Assembly: GCA_022559845.1 (NCBI GenBank)
Contig: CM040118.1
Location: 442,988,053 to 443,052,052, forward strand
Source of the DNA: Amorphophallus konjac
Lineage: Eukaryota > Streptophyta > Magnoliopsida > Alismatales > Araceae
Reading direction: 5' to 3'
Length of the DNA stretch: 64,000 nt
The position numbers were made by a program, and so were the translations under genes. Below the pieces are notes generated by a model. That model made no database searches, was not told where the DNA came from, and saw only the letters and a list, made by a program, of their open reading frames with translations. Positions 42,662 to 53,559 of the stretch are shown one piece after another; positions within the stretch are counted from its first letter, which is position 1, and every line of letters starts with the position of its first letter.

Positions 42662-43939
42662 TGTCACGCCCCGAGCGCGGAAGATTACTCGGAGGTGTGA
42701 CACGTCTATATAGATCGTGTCAATCATGTAAATATTAGAGTGCGCAAATAACTAAGATTTAACTCGAAATTAATACAAATAGTACGAGCTGACAATTGTC
42801 ACAACTAATCAAAGGACAAATACATATGTTCCCAGAGTCCAACGACTAGGCTTCAAATCTTAAGCAGTTCTAATCAAGTTGACTAATATAAATGACATAG
42901 ATGAATTGATACAACTGACATAAGTGTACTAATACAATAACACAAAGGACATGACAATTTGATAACTTCACTCTAACACTCATCACTCAGTCTTATTCCC
43001 TTCCGAGTGTTGGTTGACATCCAAATTACCTGAAAATATTAGAAAACAACTAGATGACCGAATCGCTTAGTAGGAATTACATCTCAAGATTTAACATGCT
43101 TTAAGTGGTTTACAAGTTCAATTAATATCAGTAAAGCTATGCATGTAGATGAGTAGATATCAAGTATTGTAAAAATCGACAAGAGTAGTGAAGGAATAAC
43201 AAGTGAGAGTATAAGGATTCTAACTTCAATGCAACAATAGCAAGAGATTCAAGTAAGTAATAACTGGAATTAACAAAATTTTTCAAAGAGAGTAAGAACT
43301 CATGTCAAGCAAGTAATAGAAAGTAATATAAATTCAAGCATGAAAAATTGGAATTGGCTATTTATCAATTTCATTTAAGCAAAAACTTTACCCTTCTGCG
43401 GGTCTCAAGTCAAATCAATCAAGTAATATCACGAGAATGAGTGGAATGTCTAAAGCCTAGCAAGCAAGTACTCAGGTGCAATGCTAAACACCGTGGTCAA
43501 TAAACTCCCATGGGCACAAGTACCTTCGGGTGCTCCTCCAAGGACCAAACCGAGCCCTATATGCACAGCATTAATCATGTTTGTTGACATCCACTCTCAT
43601 TTCTAGCCAATATGGAATTTCAAGGTTTGACCAGTATGATATATAAGGTGGAATTATGAAATGGAATCCAAGGGCACATTGATGTGTAGGGATGAACTAG
43701 GAGTGGAAACCAGTAACGTTTGATACACGGAAAAAAACTAGATAAGAGAGGTGCCTTATAGGCCACCTGACAATTTTAGAAACGACACCCTCACTGTGGG
43801 ATGCCCTTCCTGGGAACTATACAGGGTTTAGAGGACCCTGTCAGGAGTTAAATGTCACCTCTCAGGCTGCCATCTATCACTGGAGATGGCAAAAGTGAAA
43901 GCCTAACGATCACGTTAACGCAATGAGCCAGTTGTGTCG

Positions 43940-44250
43940 ACTCAGCAGTTCATCGCGTCAACGCGGTGAATAGGCTGAGTCGACCCTGTGAATAGGCTGG
44001 GTCAACTCTGCAGTTCATCGCGTCAACGTGGTGAATAGGCTGGGTCGACCCTCTGAACAGGCTGGGTCGACTCTGCAGTTCATCGCGTCAACGCGGTGAA
44101 CAGGCTGGGTCGACCCTATGAATAGGCTGGGTCGACTCTGCAGTTCATCGCGTCAACGCGGTGAACAAGCTGGGTCGACCCTGTGAACAGGCTGGGTCGA
44201 CTCTGCAGTTCATCGCGTCAACGCAGTGAACAGGATGGGTAGACCTTGCA
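43940..44250. repeat. 65-bp tandem repeat in LTR B
   Basis: CAGTTCATCGCGTCAACGCG recurs with a 65-bp period at 43,946, 44,011, 44,076, 44,141 and 44,206. Each unit also holds two GGCTGGGTCGAC-like words. CGCG-TCAA-CGCG is a short palindrome. Confidence 0.92.
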
Positions 44251-45544
44251 GTTCATATCTGCTCAAAATGGCTTAAGGTATTAATCTTTGATTTAGGTAG
44301 GGTTAACTGGACGATTAGTTTAACACCATGCCGTTAGAAGGGGCCCATGGGGCTGCCATCTCTTAGAAGAAGGCGCCCTTGGGTCTGCCACCTTCTATTA
44401 GAAGGCACCCTAGGGGCTGCCATGAAATGTTTTTTTATATAGGTGCCCAAGGGGGGTCCTTCACAGAGGGGCAGTTTGCCCATTTCCTATTTAAAATGAG
44501 CGTCTGTTCTACAGTCGCTGTTCGGTGAATAGCGTCCGGGTCAGGGACGCCCTTTGATTTAAGTTGATTTAGGTAAAACTGATGACATGGATAGATAGAG
44601 AAAACTGTAAGGATTATAGATCTTTATTCATGCACTCGTTTCATGCTTTAGTTGCTTAAATATCAGATTTTTAACATGACGTATCATACTAGTTTTCATT
44701 TTTAAAGGAACTAAATAGAGACAAGGTTTCTGGATAGGCTACCTAATAGATTAATTAGGTATGCTAATTAGTTAGTAGATCAACTAACATGTTAATTAGG
44801 TATGTTAATAGGTTAGTTAATAACTAAACTAATAGGTTACGTAAAAACACGATAAAACTTACGTTACACGGAAATATCGTATGGATATGAAGCTAATACA
44901 TGCCAACTACCCTAGATTGAAGCTAATACATGCTAATCAATGCTAATCATCTTGGGTATAAGGCTAGTACATACTAATTATCTTAGGTACGACGCTAATA
45001 CATGCTAATCATCCTAGATTTAAGCCAACACATGCTAATTATTCTAGGTGTGAGACTAATACTTGCTAATACTTGTTAATACTTGCTAATTATTCTGGGT
45101 ATAAGGCTAATACATGTTAATTATCTTAGGTATGAAGCTAATACATGCTAATTGTCCTAGATTTAAGCTAACACATGCTTTATAAACACTAAATATCTCA
45201 TGGAAATGAGCCTAAGACTAAATGCCTAGACTAATCATCCTAGATTAGCTACTAGTTTAGTTAAAAGTTGAGAACACCTACCTTGTTGGAAGATCTCTAG
45301 CAGTAGCAGAACCCTTCTAGGTGACTGTGTAATCCCTGTAGAGCTTTGCCCCAACCTTAGCTAACCTAGAATGAGGGTAGCAAAGGGTATGTTATAGGGT
45401 CTGGTATGACCAGATAGGGGGGCAAGATCTGGAATAATGGGGCTTTACAGCTTGTACAGGCTGGAGAGATAAGGGATAATGTTTGGACAGCCAATCCATG
45501 GCCCATATCGTAAAGTCTGTCTCCCACATTCATACACGATCCCT

Positions 45545-46045
45545 CTTCAATGTGCACACTTTCAAAGTCTGTAGATCCTCAAAGTCACATTGGCCTCCTC
45601 AAAGTCTATACATTGGCTTCACAAAGTTTGTACATCCTCTCCCTCTCAAAGTCTATATGTACATCCTCTCCCTCTCAAAGTCTATACATTGGCTTCCATC
45701 ACAAAGTCTATACATCCTCTCAAAGTCTATACATTGGCTTCACAAGTCTGTACATCCTCTCCCTCTTAAAGTCTATACATTGGCTTCCATCACAAAGTCT
45801 GTACATCATCACAAAGTCTGTACCCTCTCAAAGTCTATACATTACAGCTCAAGTCTATACATTGGCCATTTGTGAAAAGTCTATACATTGCTGCAACTCC
45901 AAGTCTATACATTGGCCATTTGTGCAATTCAAAGTCTATACATTGCTGCGGTTACTGCGGTGACTCAAAGTCTATACGTTGCTGCAGCCCGCAACAAAGT
46001 CTCTACATTGCTATTGCTAGCCTATTTATCAAGTCTGTACGTTGC
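45545..46045 (+). repeat. Minisatellite, CAAAGTCTATACATTG family, in LTR B
   Basis: About 20 copies of CAAAGTCTATACATTGG or CAAAGTCTGTACATCC with variable 5-15 bp linkers (CTTCCAT, CTCTCCCTCT). Both strands and all frames give long but meaningless ORFs. Confidence 0.9.
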
Positions 46046-46085
46046 TAGCCTATAATGTATAATTAATTGGCACAAAAGGTAAATG

Positions 46086-46159
46086 GTGGATGCTAGGATT
46101 TGAACCCTGGTCATTGGGTTGAAAGACAAGTTACTTAACCAACTACACTAGGAAGCCAC
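46086..46159 (-). ncRNA. tRNA-Glu-like sequence with Pol III A and B boxes, in LTR B
   Basis: On the - strand a 74-nt sequence starts GTGGCTTCC and ends CATCCAC. Box A TAGTGTAGTTGG fits the TRGYNNARNNG consensus and box B GGTTCAAATCC fits GGTTCRANNCC exactly. The anticodon-loop position reads CTTTCAA, with TTC in the anticodon place, as in tRNA-Glu. Acceptor and T stems have mismatches, so it is probably a tRNA pseudogene or a SINE head, not a working tRNA. Confidence 0.65.
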
Positions 46160-46313
46160 TTGTCAAGTGAATAATCTTTACATATGACAACTTCCTGTTC
46201 CAACTTCTTACATAAGCTTCCTCTACAGTTTATCTAATATAATTTTTTTATTTGAGAAATATTATTAATAAATAAATAAATATATATATATATATATTAT
46301 ACGGGGTGCTATA

Positions 46314-46330
46314 CCCTCCCCTACTTAAAA
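46314..46330 (-). other. Polypurine tract of element B
   Basis: On the - strand TTTTAAGTAGGGGAGGG abuts the 3' LTR. Confidence 0.85.
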
Positions 46331-46391
46331 GAATTTGGTCCCCAAATTCAATTGTATAAGCGTATTGTCGAAAGTATAGGATACTTACAGT

Positions 46392-47558
46392 CTAAAATAG
46401 TTCTGGGTATCTTCTTTTCATGGATTCCTCGGTCTCCCAAGTTGCTTCTTGCTCCGAGCATCGATTCCATTGGATTTTCACCATAGGGATTGTCTTGCTC
46501 CTTAGAATTCGGACTTCGCAGTCGAGGATCTGCATCGGCCTTTGCTCATAAGTAAGATCTCTTTGAATCACCAAATCAGCATGGTCGATGACATGGGAAG
46601 GGTCGTGCACATATTTCTTCAGCATAGAAATATGAAATACATTGTGCACTTCTGAGAGTTGAGGAGGTAAAGCAATACGGTAAGTCACCTCGCCCACTCT
46701 TTCCAATACTTCAAATGGACCGATAAACCTTGGTGTAAGCTTGCCCTTAACACCGACTCTTCTAATACCTCGGCCAGAAGATACCTTGAGAAATACATGG
46801 TCACCTACTTGAAATTTCAAATCTCTCCTTCTGATATCAGCATAAGATTTTTGCCTGCACTGAGCTACCTTGAGTCTCTCTCTGATAAGGTGTATCTTTT
46901 CAGTTGAATCTCTAATCATATCTGGGCCTAGAAGTTGTCTTTCACCGACTTCATCCCAGCATATTGGAGATCGACAACTCTTGCCATAAAGTGCCTCGAA
47001 AGGTGCCATCTGGATACTGGCTTGATAACTGTTATTGTAGGCAAATTCGACTAGGGGTAAGTGGTCATGCCAGCTTCCGCCGAAATCTATAATACATGCC
47101 CTTAACATATCTTCAACAACCTGATTTGTCCTTTCAGTCTGACCATCTGTCTGGGGATGGAAAGCAGTGCTGAAATTAAGTTTCGTCCCCAGAGAGTGTT
47201 GTAGACCCTTCCAAAAATGAGAGGTGAAGCGTGGGTCTCGGTCAGATACGATCGAGACGAGAACTCCATGCAATCTAACCATCTCCTTAATATACAGGGC
47301 AGCAAGTATGTCGACTGACCATCGACTTTTGATGGGTAAGAAATGGGCCGATTTAGTTAACCGGTCGATAATTACCCAAATTCCATCATATCCGCCCCTA
47401 GACTTGGGCAAACCCATGATAAAGTCCATGCCAATGTCTTCCCACTTCCACTTGGGAATATCCAGCGGATGTAGCTTTCCGACGGGTTTTTGATGTTCCG
47501 CCTTCACTTGTTGGCATGTGAGGCAACGAGACACAAAGTCTGCTACCTCCCTTTTCAT
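46392..47558 (-). CDS. Integrase-chromodomain ORF of element B, 388 codons, intact
   Basis: Opens with KREVADFVSRCLTCQ, the end of the zinc-binding region. DDE residues fall at D45 (IGMDFIMGLP), D106 (IVSDRD) and E142 (TDGQTERTNQ), a D-35-E spacing. The C-terminal region has [17 protein letters not shown] and HNVFHISML. Residues ~335-388 form a chromodomain (IPMVKIQW, QEATWETEE), and the frame stops after YPELF. The integrase would insert cDNA, and the chromodomain would bind modified histones. It is the most complete integrase in the window. The Met start is formal only, since the segment belongs to a polyprotein and a TAG at 47,562-47,564 separates it from RNase H. Confidence 0.88.
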   Translation of the reverse strand: MKREVADFVSRCLTCQQVKAEHQKPVGKLHPLDIPKWKWEDIGMDFIMGLPKSRGGYDGIWVIIDRLTKSAHFLPIKSRWSVDILAALYIKEMVRLHGVLVSIVSDRDPRFTSHFWKGLQHSLGTKLNFSTAFHPQTDGQTERTNQVVEDMLRACIIDFGGSWHDHLPLVEFAYNNSYQASIQMAPFEALYGKSCRSPICWDEVGERQLLGPDMIRDSTEKIHLIRERLKVAQCRQKSYADIRRRDLKFQVGDHVFLKVSSGRGIRRVGVKGKLTPRFIGPFEVLERVGEVTYRIALPPQLSEVHNVFHISMLKKYVHDPSHVIDHADLVIQRDLTYEQRPMQILDCEVRILRSKTIPMVKIQWNRCSEQEATWETEESMKRRYPELF

Positions 47559-47564
47559 GTTAGG

Positions 47565-49126
47565 CTACCAGAAAGTTCTTTTCAAGTCTTGGTACATCTT
47601 AGTGGTTCCAGGGTGGATTGTGTACCTCGATCTATAAGCTTCTTCAAGAATCTTCTTCTTCAATTCGGGACAGTCGGGCACACATGTCCGTTCATGAAAT
47701 AGTAATCTACCATCAGGTGCCAGCTTGAAATCCAGTCTCTCGTCCAGCTTGCTCTTTATCTCCACTAGCGAGGGATCCTCTTCTTGTAACTTCTTGATTT
47801 CAGGTAGCAAATCTGGATGTAGGCTCATATGAGATAGAATAATACACATGTTCTTCTCATCTGTGCTGATATCAAGCTCAGAGAATTTCTCCAGCAGTTT
47901 CCATTCTTGTATCATGCAGTTGGCCAATATTGTTCTCGGCTTTCGACTAAGGGCATCAGCTACGGAATTACCCTTACCAGGATGGTACTGTATAGTGAAG
48001 TCAAAATCCTTGAGATACTCGAGCCAACGCCTTTGCCGCATGTTCAGATCTTTTTGGGAGAATAAGTACTTGAGGCTTTTATGATCGGAGTACACAGTGA
48101 ATTGTTCTCCGTAGAGATAGTGCCTCCAGATCTTTAAAACGAATACTACTGCGGCCAGTTCTAAGTCATGAACTGGGTAGTTCTCTTCATGTTTCTTCAA
48201 TTGTCGGGAAGAGTATGCAATGACTCTCCCATTCTGCATCAATACACATCCGAGGCCAATACCAGAAGCATCAGTATATACCTCGTATTTTTCTCCTTCC
48301 ATTGGTAATGATAAGACTGGAGCAGTGGTCAAGAGATCCTTCAATGTTTGGAAACTCTTTTCACAGTCTTCCTTCCACTCATAAGGCACTTCCTTGCGGG
48401 TTAACCTGGTCAGGGGAACAGCAATTTTGGAGAAGTCCTTTATAAAACATCGGTAATAACCAGCTAGACCCAAGAAGCTCCGAATCTCAGTTACATTTGT
48501 CGGTCGTTCCTAGTTCTTCACGGCTTCGACCTTTGATGGGTCAACAGCAATTCCGTTCTTCGAAATGATATGGCCTAAGAAGGATACTTCCTCGAGCCAA
48601 AACTCGCATTTGCTGAATTTGGCATATAGCTTGTTTCCCCTTAATATCTGCAATGCCTTCTTGAGGTGTTCTTCATGATCCTCTTCGGTCTTTGAATAGA
48701 TCAAAATATCATCAATAAAGACCACAATAAATTGGTCTAAATAGGGCCTGAATATGCTGTTCATTAATTGCATAAAAGTTGCGGGGCATTTGTTAGTCCG
48801 AAAGGCATAACAGTAAATTCGTAATGCCCATACCTGCTTTGGAATGTAGTTTTATGAATGTCTTCTTCTTTGATCTTCAATTGGTGGTAACCAGAACGAA
48901 GATCAATCTTGGAGAAATATAAAGCTCCAGATAGTTGATCGAATAGCTCATCAATCCTTGGCAGTGGATACTTGTTCTTGATTGTAAGGTGATTTAGCTA
49001 CCGATAATCTATGCATAATCTCATCGATATGTCCTTCTTTTTGACGAATAGCACAGGTGCTCCCCATGGGGAAGTACTCGGCCTGATGAAACCCTTGTTC
49101 AATAACTCCATTAGCTGCTCTTTTAG
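47565..49126 (-). pseudogene. Reverse transcriptase and RNase H of element B
   Basis: RT begins near 49,126, with stops near 49,123 and 48,997 and a one-base loss near 48,785 in the NAPATF region. 48,773-48,510 is open and carries [13 protein letters not shown] at about 48,511 takes the place of Trp in NWERP-like sequence. The frame 48,473-47,565 holds the end of RT ([17 protein letters not shown]), RNase H ([26 protein letters not shown]) and the spacer before integrase ([16 protein letters not shown]). Inactive through at least four breaks. Confidence 0.88.
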
Positions 49127-49860
49127 TTACTTCAGCTCAGCAGGGGACATTCTGTATGGTGCCCTGGAAATAGGACCAGCACTAGGGACAAGGTCGATTG
49201 TGAACGACACTTCCCTTTCCGGGGGTAAGTCGGTTAAATCTTCGGGAAAAACATCGGGAAAATCCCGAATTACACAGTTGTCTTCAAGTTTAACCTTCTC
49301 GACTTCCGTGGCAGTCACGAATGCTATGAAAGCCATGCATCCCTTATTCATAAGTTTACTAGCTCGGAGTGCTGATATAAGAAGTGATTTACTCCGATGG
49401 CTATGGTAAACTAGCTCTGGGAAATCTATGAAAGTTACCTTGCCATGCCGGTAATCTACAGTTGCTTGATATGTGGATAGCCAGTCGGCACCTAGTATGA
49501 CATCACAACCCTTTATATCTAAGCATATCAGGTCAGCATGTAAATTATTTCCCTTAATCATCACTTCACAGTTTGGATAGTGATAAGTGATATCAGACTC
49601 ATTCCCAAGAGGTGTAGATATGACCAAATCTAACAGTTCATGTTTCTTAGAAAATGAAGTAGCAAAGTTCTTGGAAACGAATGAATGAGTTGCTCCGGTA
49701 TCGAATAAAACTTGAGCAATTTTTGAACAAATAGTGAGAGTACCTTCCACAATTCCACCTTTAGTGGGTTCCGTCTCTTGGAGAGCTTGCAGACGACCTT
49801 GTTTCTTTACCGGACGCTTCTCGTCTTTGGTGTCTTGTTCCTTCATCAGTGGGTAGTCTG
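49127..49860 (-). pseudogene. Protease region of element B
   Basis: An open stretch of about 240 codons with the aspartic-protease motif FDTGATHSF, then [11 protein letters not shown] and DFPDVFPEDLTDLPPEREV, the standard link from protease to RT. Preceded by Gag and separated from it by a stop near 49,875. Confidence 0.85.
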
Positions 49861-49873
49861 GGATTCGATGCTC

Positions 49874-50743
49874 TCAGCTCCCACATCGATGACAAGCTCC
49901 TAACTTTCTCCAGCATTCCTCGGTCTTATCACCAGCTTTATCACAATACTTGCAAATCTCCTTTGATGGTGTGGTGGTGGAGAATGGCATGTCATTCTTC
50001 TGGAATTTCTTCACCTTAGAGGGCTCCCTTCCCATGAAGAATCGTTTCTTGTTGAAGGATTGTTTGAATTTTTCCGAGCTTGTGACATGTTCCTTCTTGT
50101 CTCTTCCTCGGATTCTCTCAGATAATTCGATGGCGTCTTCCAGCAGTTGAGCACGCCGAACCATCTCCGAATAGACTTGGATGTCCATCGGGGCAAGTTG
50201 TGTGATATAATGGGGCCGAAGCCCATTGAGGAATCTTCTCACCTTCATCTTTTCCGTACACACCAAGTGGGGTGCATACCTAGATAATCTAGAGAATTGG
50301 GCCTCATACTCGGCCACTTTCAAGCCCCGTTGTTTTAGAACGGCGAATTCCGTGGCTTTCTTTTCCTGGATATGATCGGAGAAGTACTTGTTGTTGAAAT
50401 GCTTCATGAATTCATCCCATGTGACATGGTATTCTGGCAGTGTTGCTTCTATGGATTCCCACCAGCATCAAGAGTCCCGCTCTAGTTGGAATACGACAAG
50501 TAAAACCTTCTCTTCATCCGCGTATTGCATCACACGGAAGATTCGTTCCATCTCCATTAGCCAATTCTCGGCATCCTCGGGGTCGGACGAACCCGTGAAC
50601 CTTGGTGGGTTCATGTTACGGAAACTTCGGTGGAGATCTCCCGCTCCACGATTTGCTCCGCCTTGGGCCACTTGCTGTAGTGCCTGTGTGAGGCCTTGCA
50701 CGGTGCGCTGCATCTCGCGCCATTGTGCTCTTTCCGCAGCCAT
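49874..50743 (-). pseudogene. Gag of element B
   Basis: Starts at the ATG at 50,743 (MAAERAQWREMQ). The N-terminal part is open to about 50,468, where a TGA interrupts. The second part (50,407-49,874) has KYFSDHIQEKKATEFAVLKQ and RFLNGLRPHYITQLAP, then a CCHC-type knuckle (CKYCDKAGDKTEEC, His replaced by Asp) and the start of a second (CHRCGS) cut by a stop. Nonfunctional as it stands. Confidence 0.85.
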
Positions 50744-50955
50744 GATCCTACAAAAGAGTTAAGTATGATAAAGATCAGATTTACTTGTAAGGTCGAAAGT
50801 CATTATAGAACTTAACCCATGGCTCTATCCATCTCACCGGGTAAGGTATATCTATCCTTGAACTTACGTTTTACCTATCCTTGGACTCAAGTTTTTACTT
50901 AGATTTCAATTTCTAACCGTTTATTTTTTTCTAGTTCCCTAGGTTTGAAAACCTA

Positions 50956-50968
50956 GGCTCTGATACCA
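50956..50968 (-). other. Primer-binding site of element B (tRNA-iMet)
   Basis: TGGTATCAGAGCC on the - strand, seven bases from the 5' LTR. Confidence 0.9.
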
Positions 50969-50975
50969 CGAAGAG

Positions 50976-52039
50976 TGTCACGCCCCGAGCGCGGAAGATT
51001 ACCCGGAGGCGTGACACGTCTATATAGATCGTGTCAATCATGTAAATATCAGAGTGCGCAAATAACTAAGATTTAACTCGAAATTAATACAAATAGTACG
51101 AGCTGACAATTGTCACAACTAATCAAAGGACAAATACATATGTTCTCAGAGTCCAACGACTAGGCTTCAAATCTTAACCAATTCTAATCAAGTTGACTAA
51201 TACAAATGACATAGATGAATTGATACAACTGACATAAGTGAACTAATACAATAACACAAAGGACATGACAATTTGATAACTTCACTCTAACACTCATCAC
51301 TCAGTCTCATTCCCTTCCGAGTGTTGGTTGACATCGAAATTACCTAAAAATATTAGAAAATAACTAGATGAGTGAATCGCTCAGTAGGAATTACATCTCA
51401 AAATTTAACATGCTTTAAGTGGTTTACAAGTTCAATTAATGTCAGTAAAGCTATGCATGTAGATGAGTAGATATCAGGGATTGTAAAAATCGACAAGAGC
51501 AGTGAAGGAATAACAAGTGAGAGTATAAGGATTCCAACTTCAATGCAGCAATAGCAAGAGATTCAAGCAAGTAATAACTGGAATTAACAAAATCTTTCCA
51601 AGAGAGTAAGAACTCATGTCAAGCAAGTAATAGAAAGTAATATAAATTCAAGCATGAAAAATTGGAATTGGCTATTTATCAATTTCATTCAAGTAAAAAC
51701 TTTACCCTTCTGCGGGTCTCAAGTCAAATCAATCAAGTAATATCACGAGAATGAATGGAATGTCTAAAGCCTAGCAAGCAAGTACTCAGGTGCAATGCCA
51801 AACACCGTGGTCAATAAACTCCTATGGGCACAAGTACCTTCGGGTGCTCCTCCCAGGACCAGACCGGGCCCTATATGCATAGCATTAATCATGTTTGTTG
51901 ACATCCACTCTCATTTATAGCCAATATGGAATTTTAAGGTTTGACCAGTATGATATATAATGTGGAATTATGGAATGGAATCCAAGGGCGCATTGATGTG
52001 TAGGGATGAACTAGGAGTGGAAACTAGTAACGTTTGATA
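50976..52039 (-). repeat. Partial 5' LTR of element B
   Basis: Matches the start of the 3' LTR until GTTTGATA, where the CACTA terminus follows. In the intact LTR the same place reads GTTTGATACACGG. Confidence 0.93.
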
Positions 52040-52270
52040 CACTACCAGAAAAGGTGGGATTTCAGACGGATATTTCAGATGGATATTTTTGCGTCTTAAA
52101 ATCCGTCTGTATTTGTGACGGATTAGTTTCCGTTACAAATTTCGTTATTATTAAAGACATACTATATTCCCTCTGAATATCCGTCTATAATTAGAGACGA
52201 AATATATTCCGTCGTTATTTGGGACGGATATTCAGACGAAAATAATTCATCTGAAATCCATTACAAATAT
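52040..52270 (+). repeat. CACTA left terminus and subterminal repeats
   Basis: After the terminus there are about ten copies of CAGACGGAT, ATCCGTCTG or near variants in both orientations. Such repeats bind the element-coded TNPA-type protein in En/Spm. Confidence 0.85.
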
Positions 52271-52419
52271 TTATTACCTCTAGTGAAATTTTCCCCCTTC
52301 TTCCCCCCTTCCCCCGCGACGGATCGAGCTTTCCCCCTTCTTCCCCCCTTCCCCCGTCTCACTCCCACTCTCCCTCTCACTCTCTTTCCACTATCTCCTT
52401 GCCGAGGAGAGGTCCACCG

Positions 52420-52640
52420 GTGCCGTAGTCGCCGTCGCGGCTAGAGCCGCCGTCGCCATCGAAGCCTTCCTTGTCATCATCATCGCCGCCAGAGCCGCCC
52501 TCGCAGTCACCGTCGAAGCCATCCTCGTCATCGTCGTCCCCGTAGAGCCGCCCTCACCGTTGCCGTCGAAGCCGTCCTCGTCGTTGCCGTCAAACCCGTC
52601 CTCGTCGTCACCGTCGGTGGCGCGTTGTCGCCATCCTCTC
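52420..52640 (-). repeat. GTCGTC/GCCGTC-rich minisatellite
   Basis: Repeated CCGTCGAAGCC, CGTCCTCGTCGT words. The - strand reads as Asp/Glu/Gly repeats (DGNDEDGFDGN), probably not a protein. Confidence 0.6.
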
Positions 52641-52739
52641 CGGTCTGGTAAGTCCCCTCCCTCACCCTCTCTCTGTAAAACTCTCCCTACCTGCCGCGCC
52701 TCCTCCATTGCCATTGCTGCATTTGTTGTTCCTTTTTTT

Positions 52740-53480
52740 TTTAAAGCTTGGGGATCATCAGGGAGGGCGGGGGTTCTAGCCGATCTGAGAGGGGGAGGTT
52801 GGTCTGGGAGGGGGAGGGCTTCCAACAACTATTTTGGGGGAGGAGGGTCAGGCTCGGAGGGGGCCGGGGGTGCTCTGGCAGAGGGCGGTTCAGGCATGCA
52901 GGGGGATCCAGCAAGGAGTCCTGGGTGGGGGCTACGGGTTAGGAGGGTTGGGGGTTCCAATGGGGGGTCCGGAGGAGGGTTCCGGTGGGTGAGGGGCTGT
53001 CTGGGACTGGGGATTTCAGGGAGGGGGTCTCTGACGTGGGGTCCGGGGTGGGGGCCACTGGCTGGCAGGGTGGGGGGTTCCAGTGGGGGGGGAGTCTGGG
53101 GGAGGAGGGTTCGATTGCGGCAGGTCTGATGGGGGGTTGCTCTGCGAGTGGGGTGGTTCAGAGAGGGGGGATCCGGCAGGGGGTCTCGGGTGGGGGCTCA
53201 TCTCTGGGAGGGTGGGGGGTCCGGGGGAGGAGAGTTCAGGTTGGTCCAGGGGGGCTACTCTGGGAGTGGGAGGTTCAGGGAGAGGTGCTACAAGGGGTCC
53301 GCGGTGTGGACTGCTGGCTGAGAGGGTGTGGAGCCGCGAGCTCGCCTGAATATTGCTAGAGGGAGAAAGGGGGTAGGGAGGGGTTGGGAGGACTGTTGGT
53401 CGAAGGGTGGGGGTGGGGGTGCAAGATCACGCGAGCCACTCCGGCAGGTGGGGGGGGGGGTTTGTGGGAAGAGACTGGAG
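52740..53480 (+). repeat. G-rich tract with strong strand skew
   Basis: Almost unbroken GGGGG, GGAGGGTT and GGGTGGGGGCT words on the + strand, with many runs of three or more G closely spaced. It lies between the CACTA end and a LINE fragment. Confidence 0.8.
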
Positions 53481-53559
53481 AGGGGGGGTCCAGTAAGATG
53501 ACATTGGCAGCCATCATGAGGGGGATCAATATGAATGCATGGTTTATGCAGAGCCCAAG

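Larger units (their letters stand above)
42662..46313 (-). repeat. 3' LTR of element B
   Basis: Starts TGTCACGCCCCGAGCGCGG. Its inner end GGGGTGCTATA precedes the PPT at 46,314-46,330. The first ~1,060 bp match 50,976-52,039 with few differences. It contains the 65-bp array, the AAGTCTATACA array and the tRNA-like sequence listed separately. Confidence 0.92.
42657..52039 (-). mobile_element. Ty3/gypsy chromovirus B, 5' LTR split by CACTA element
   Basis: Complete 3' LTR (42,662-46,313, 3,652 bp), interior on the - strand, and the first 1,064 bp of the 5' LTR (50,976-52,039), which stops where the CACTA element starts. The rest of this LTR and the second copy of the likely duplication GCTTG (42,657-42,661) should lie beyond the right edge. 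It is related to A in layout, PBS spacing and Gag start. The LTR is much longer than usual and carries two tandem arrays and a tRNA-like sequence. Confidence 0.92.

Noticed and set aside
46086..46159. Functional tRNA-Glu gene
   Set aside because: Acceptor and T stems contain mismatches and the sequence sits inside an LTR; kept only as a tRNA-like feature.
52560..53359. Gly-rich and Ser-rich ORFs in the G-rich tract
   Set aside because: Composition follows the GGG/GGT repeats and both strands are open; no domain is visible.
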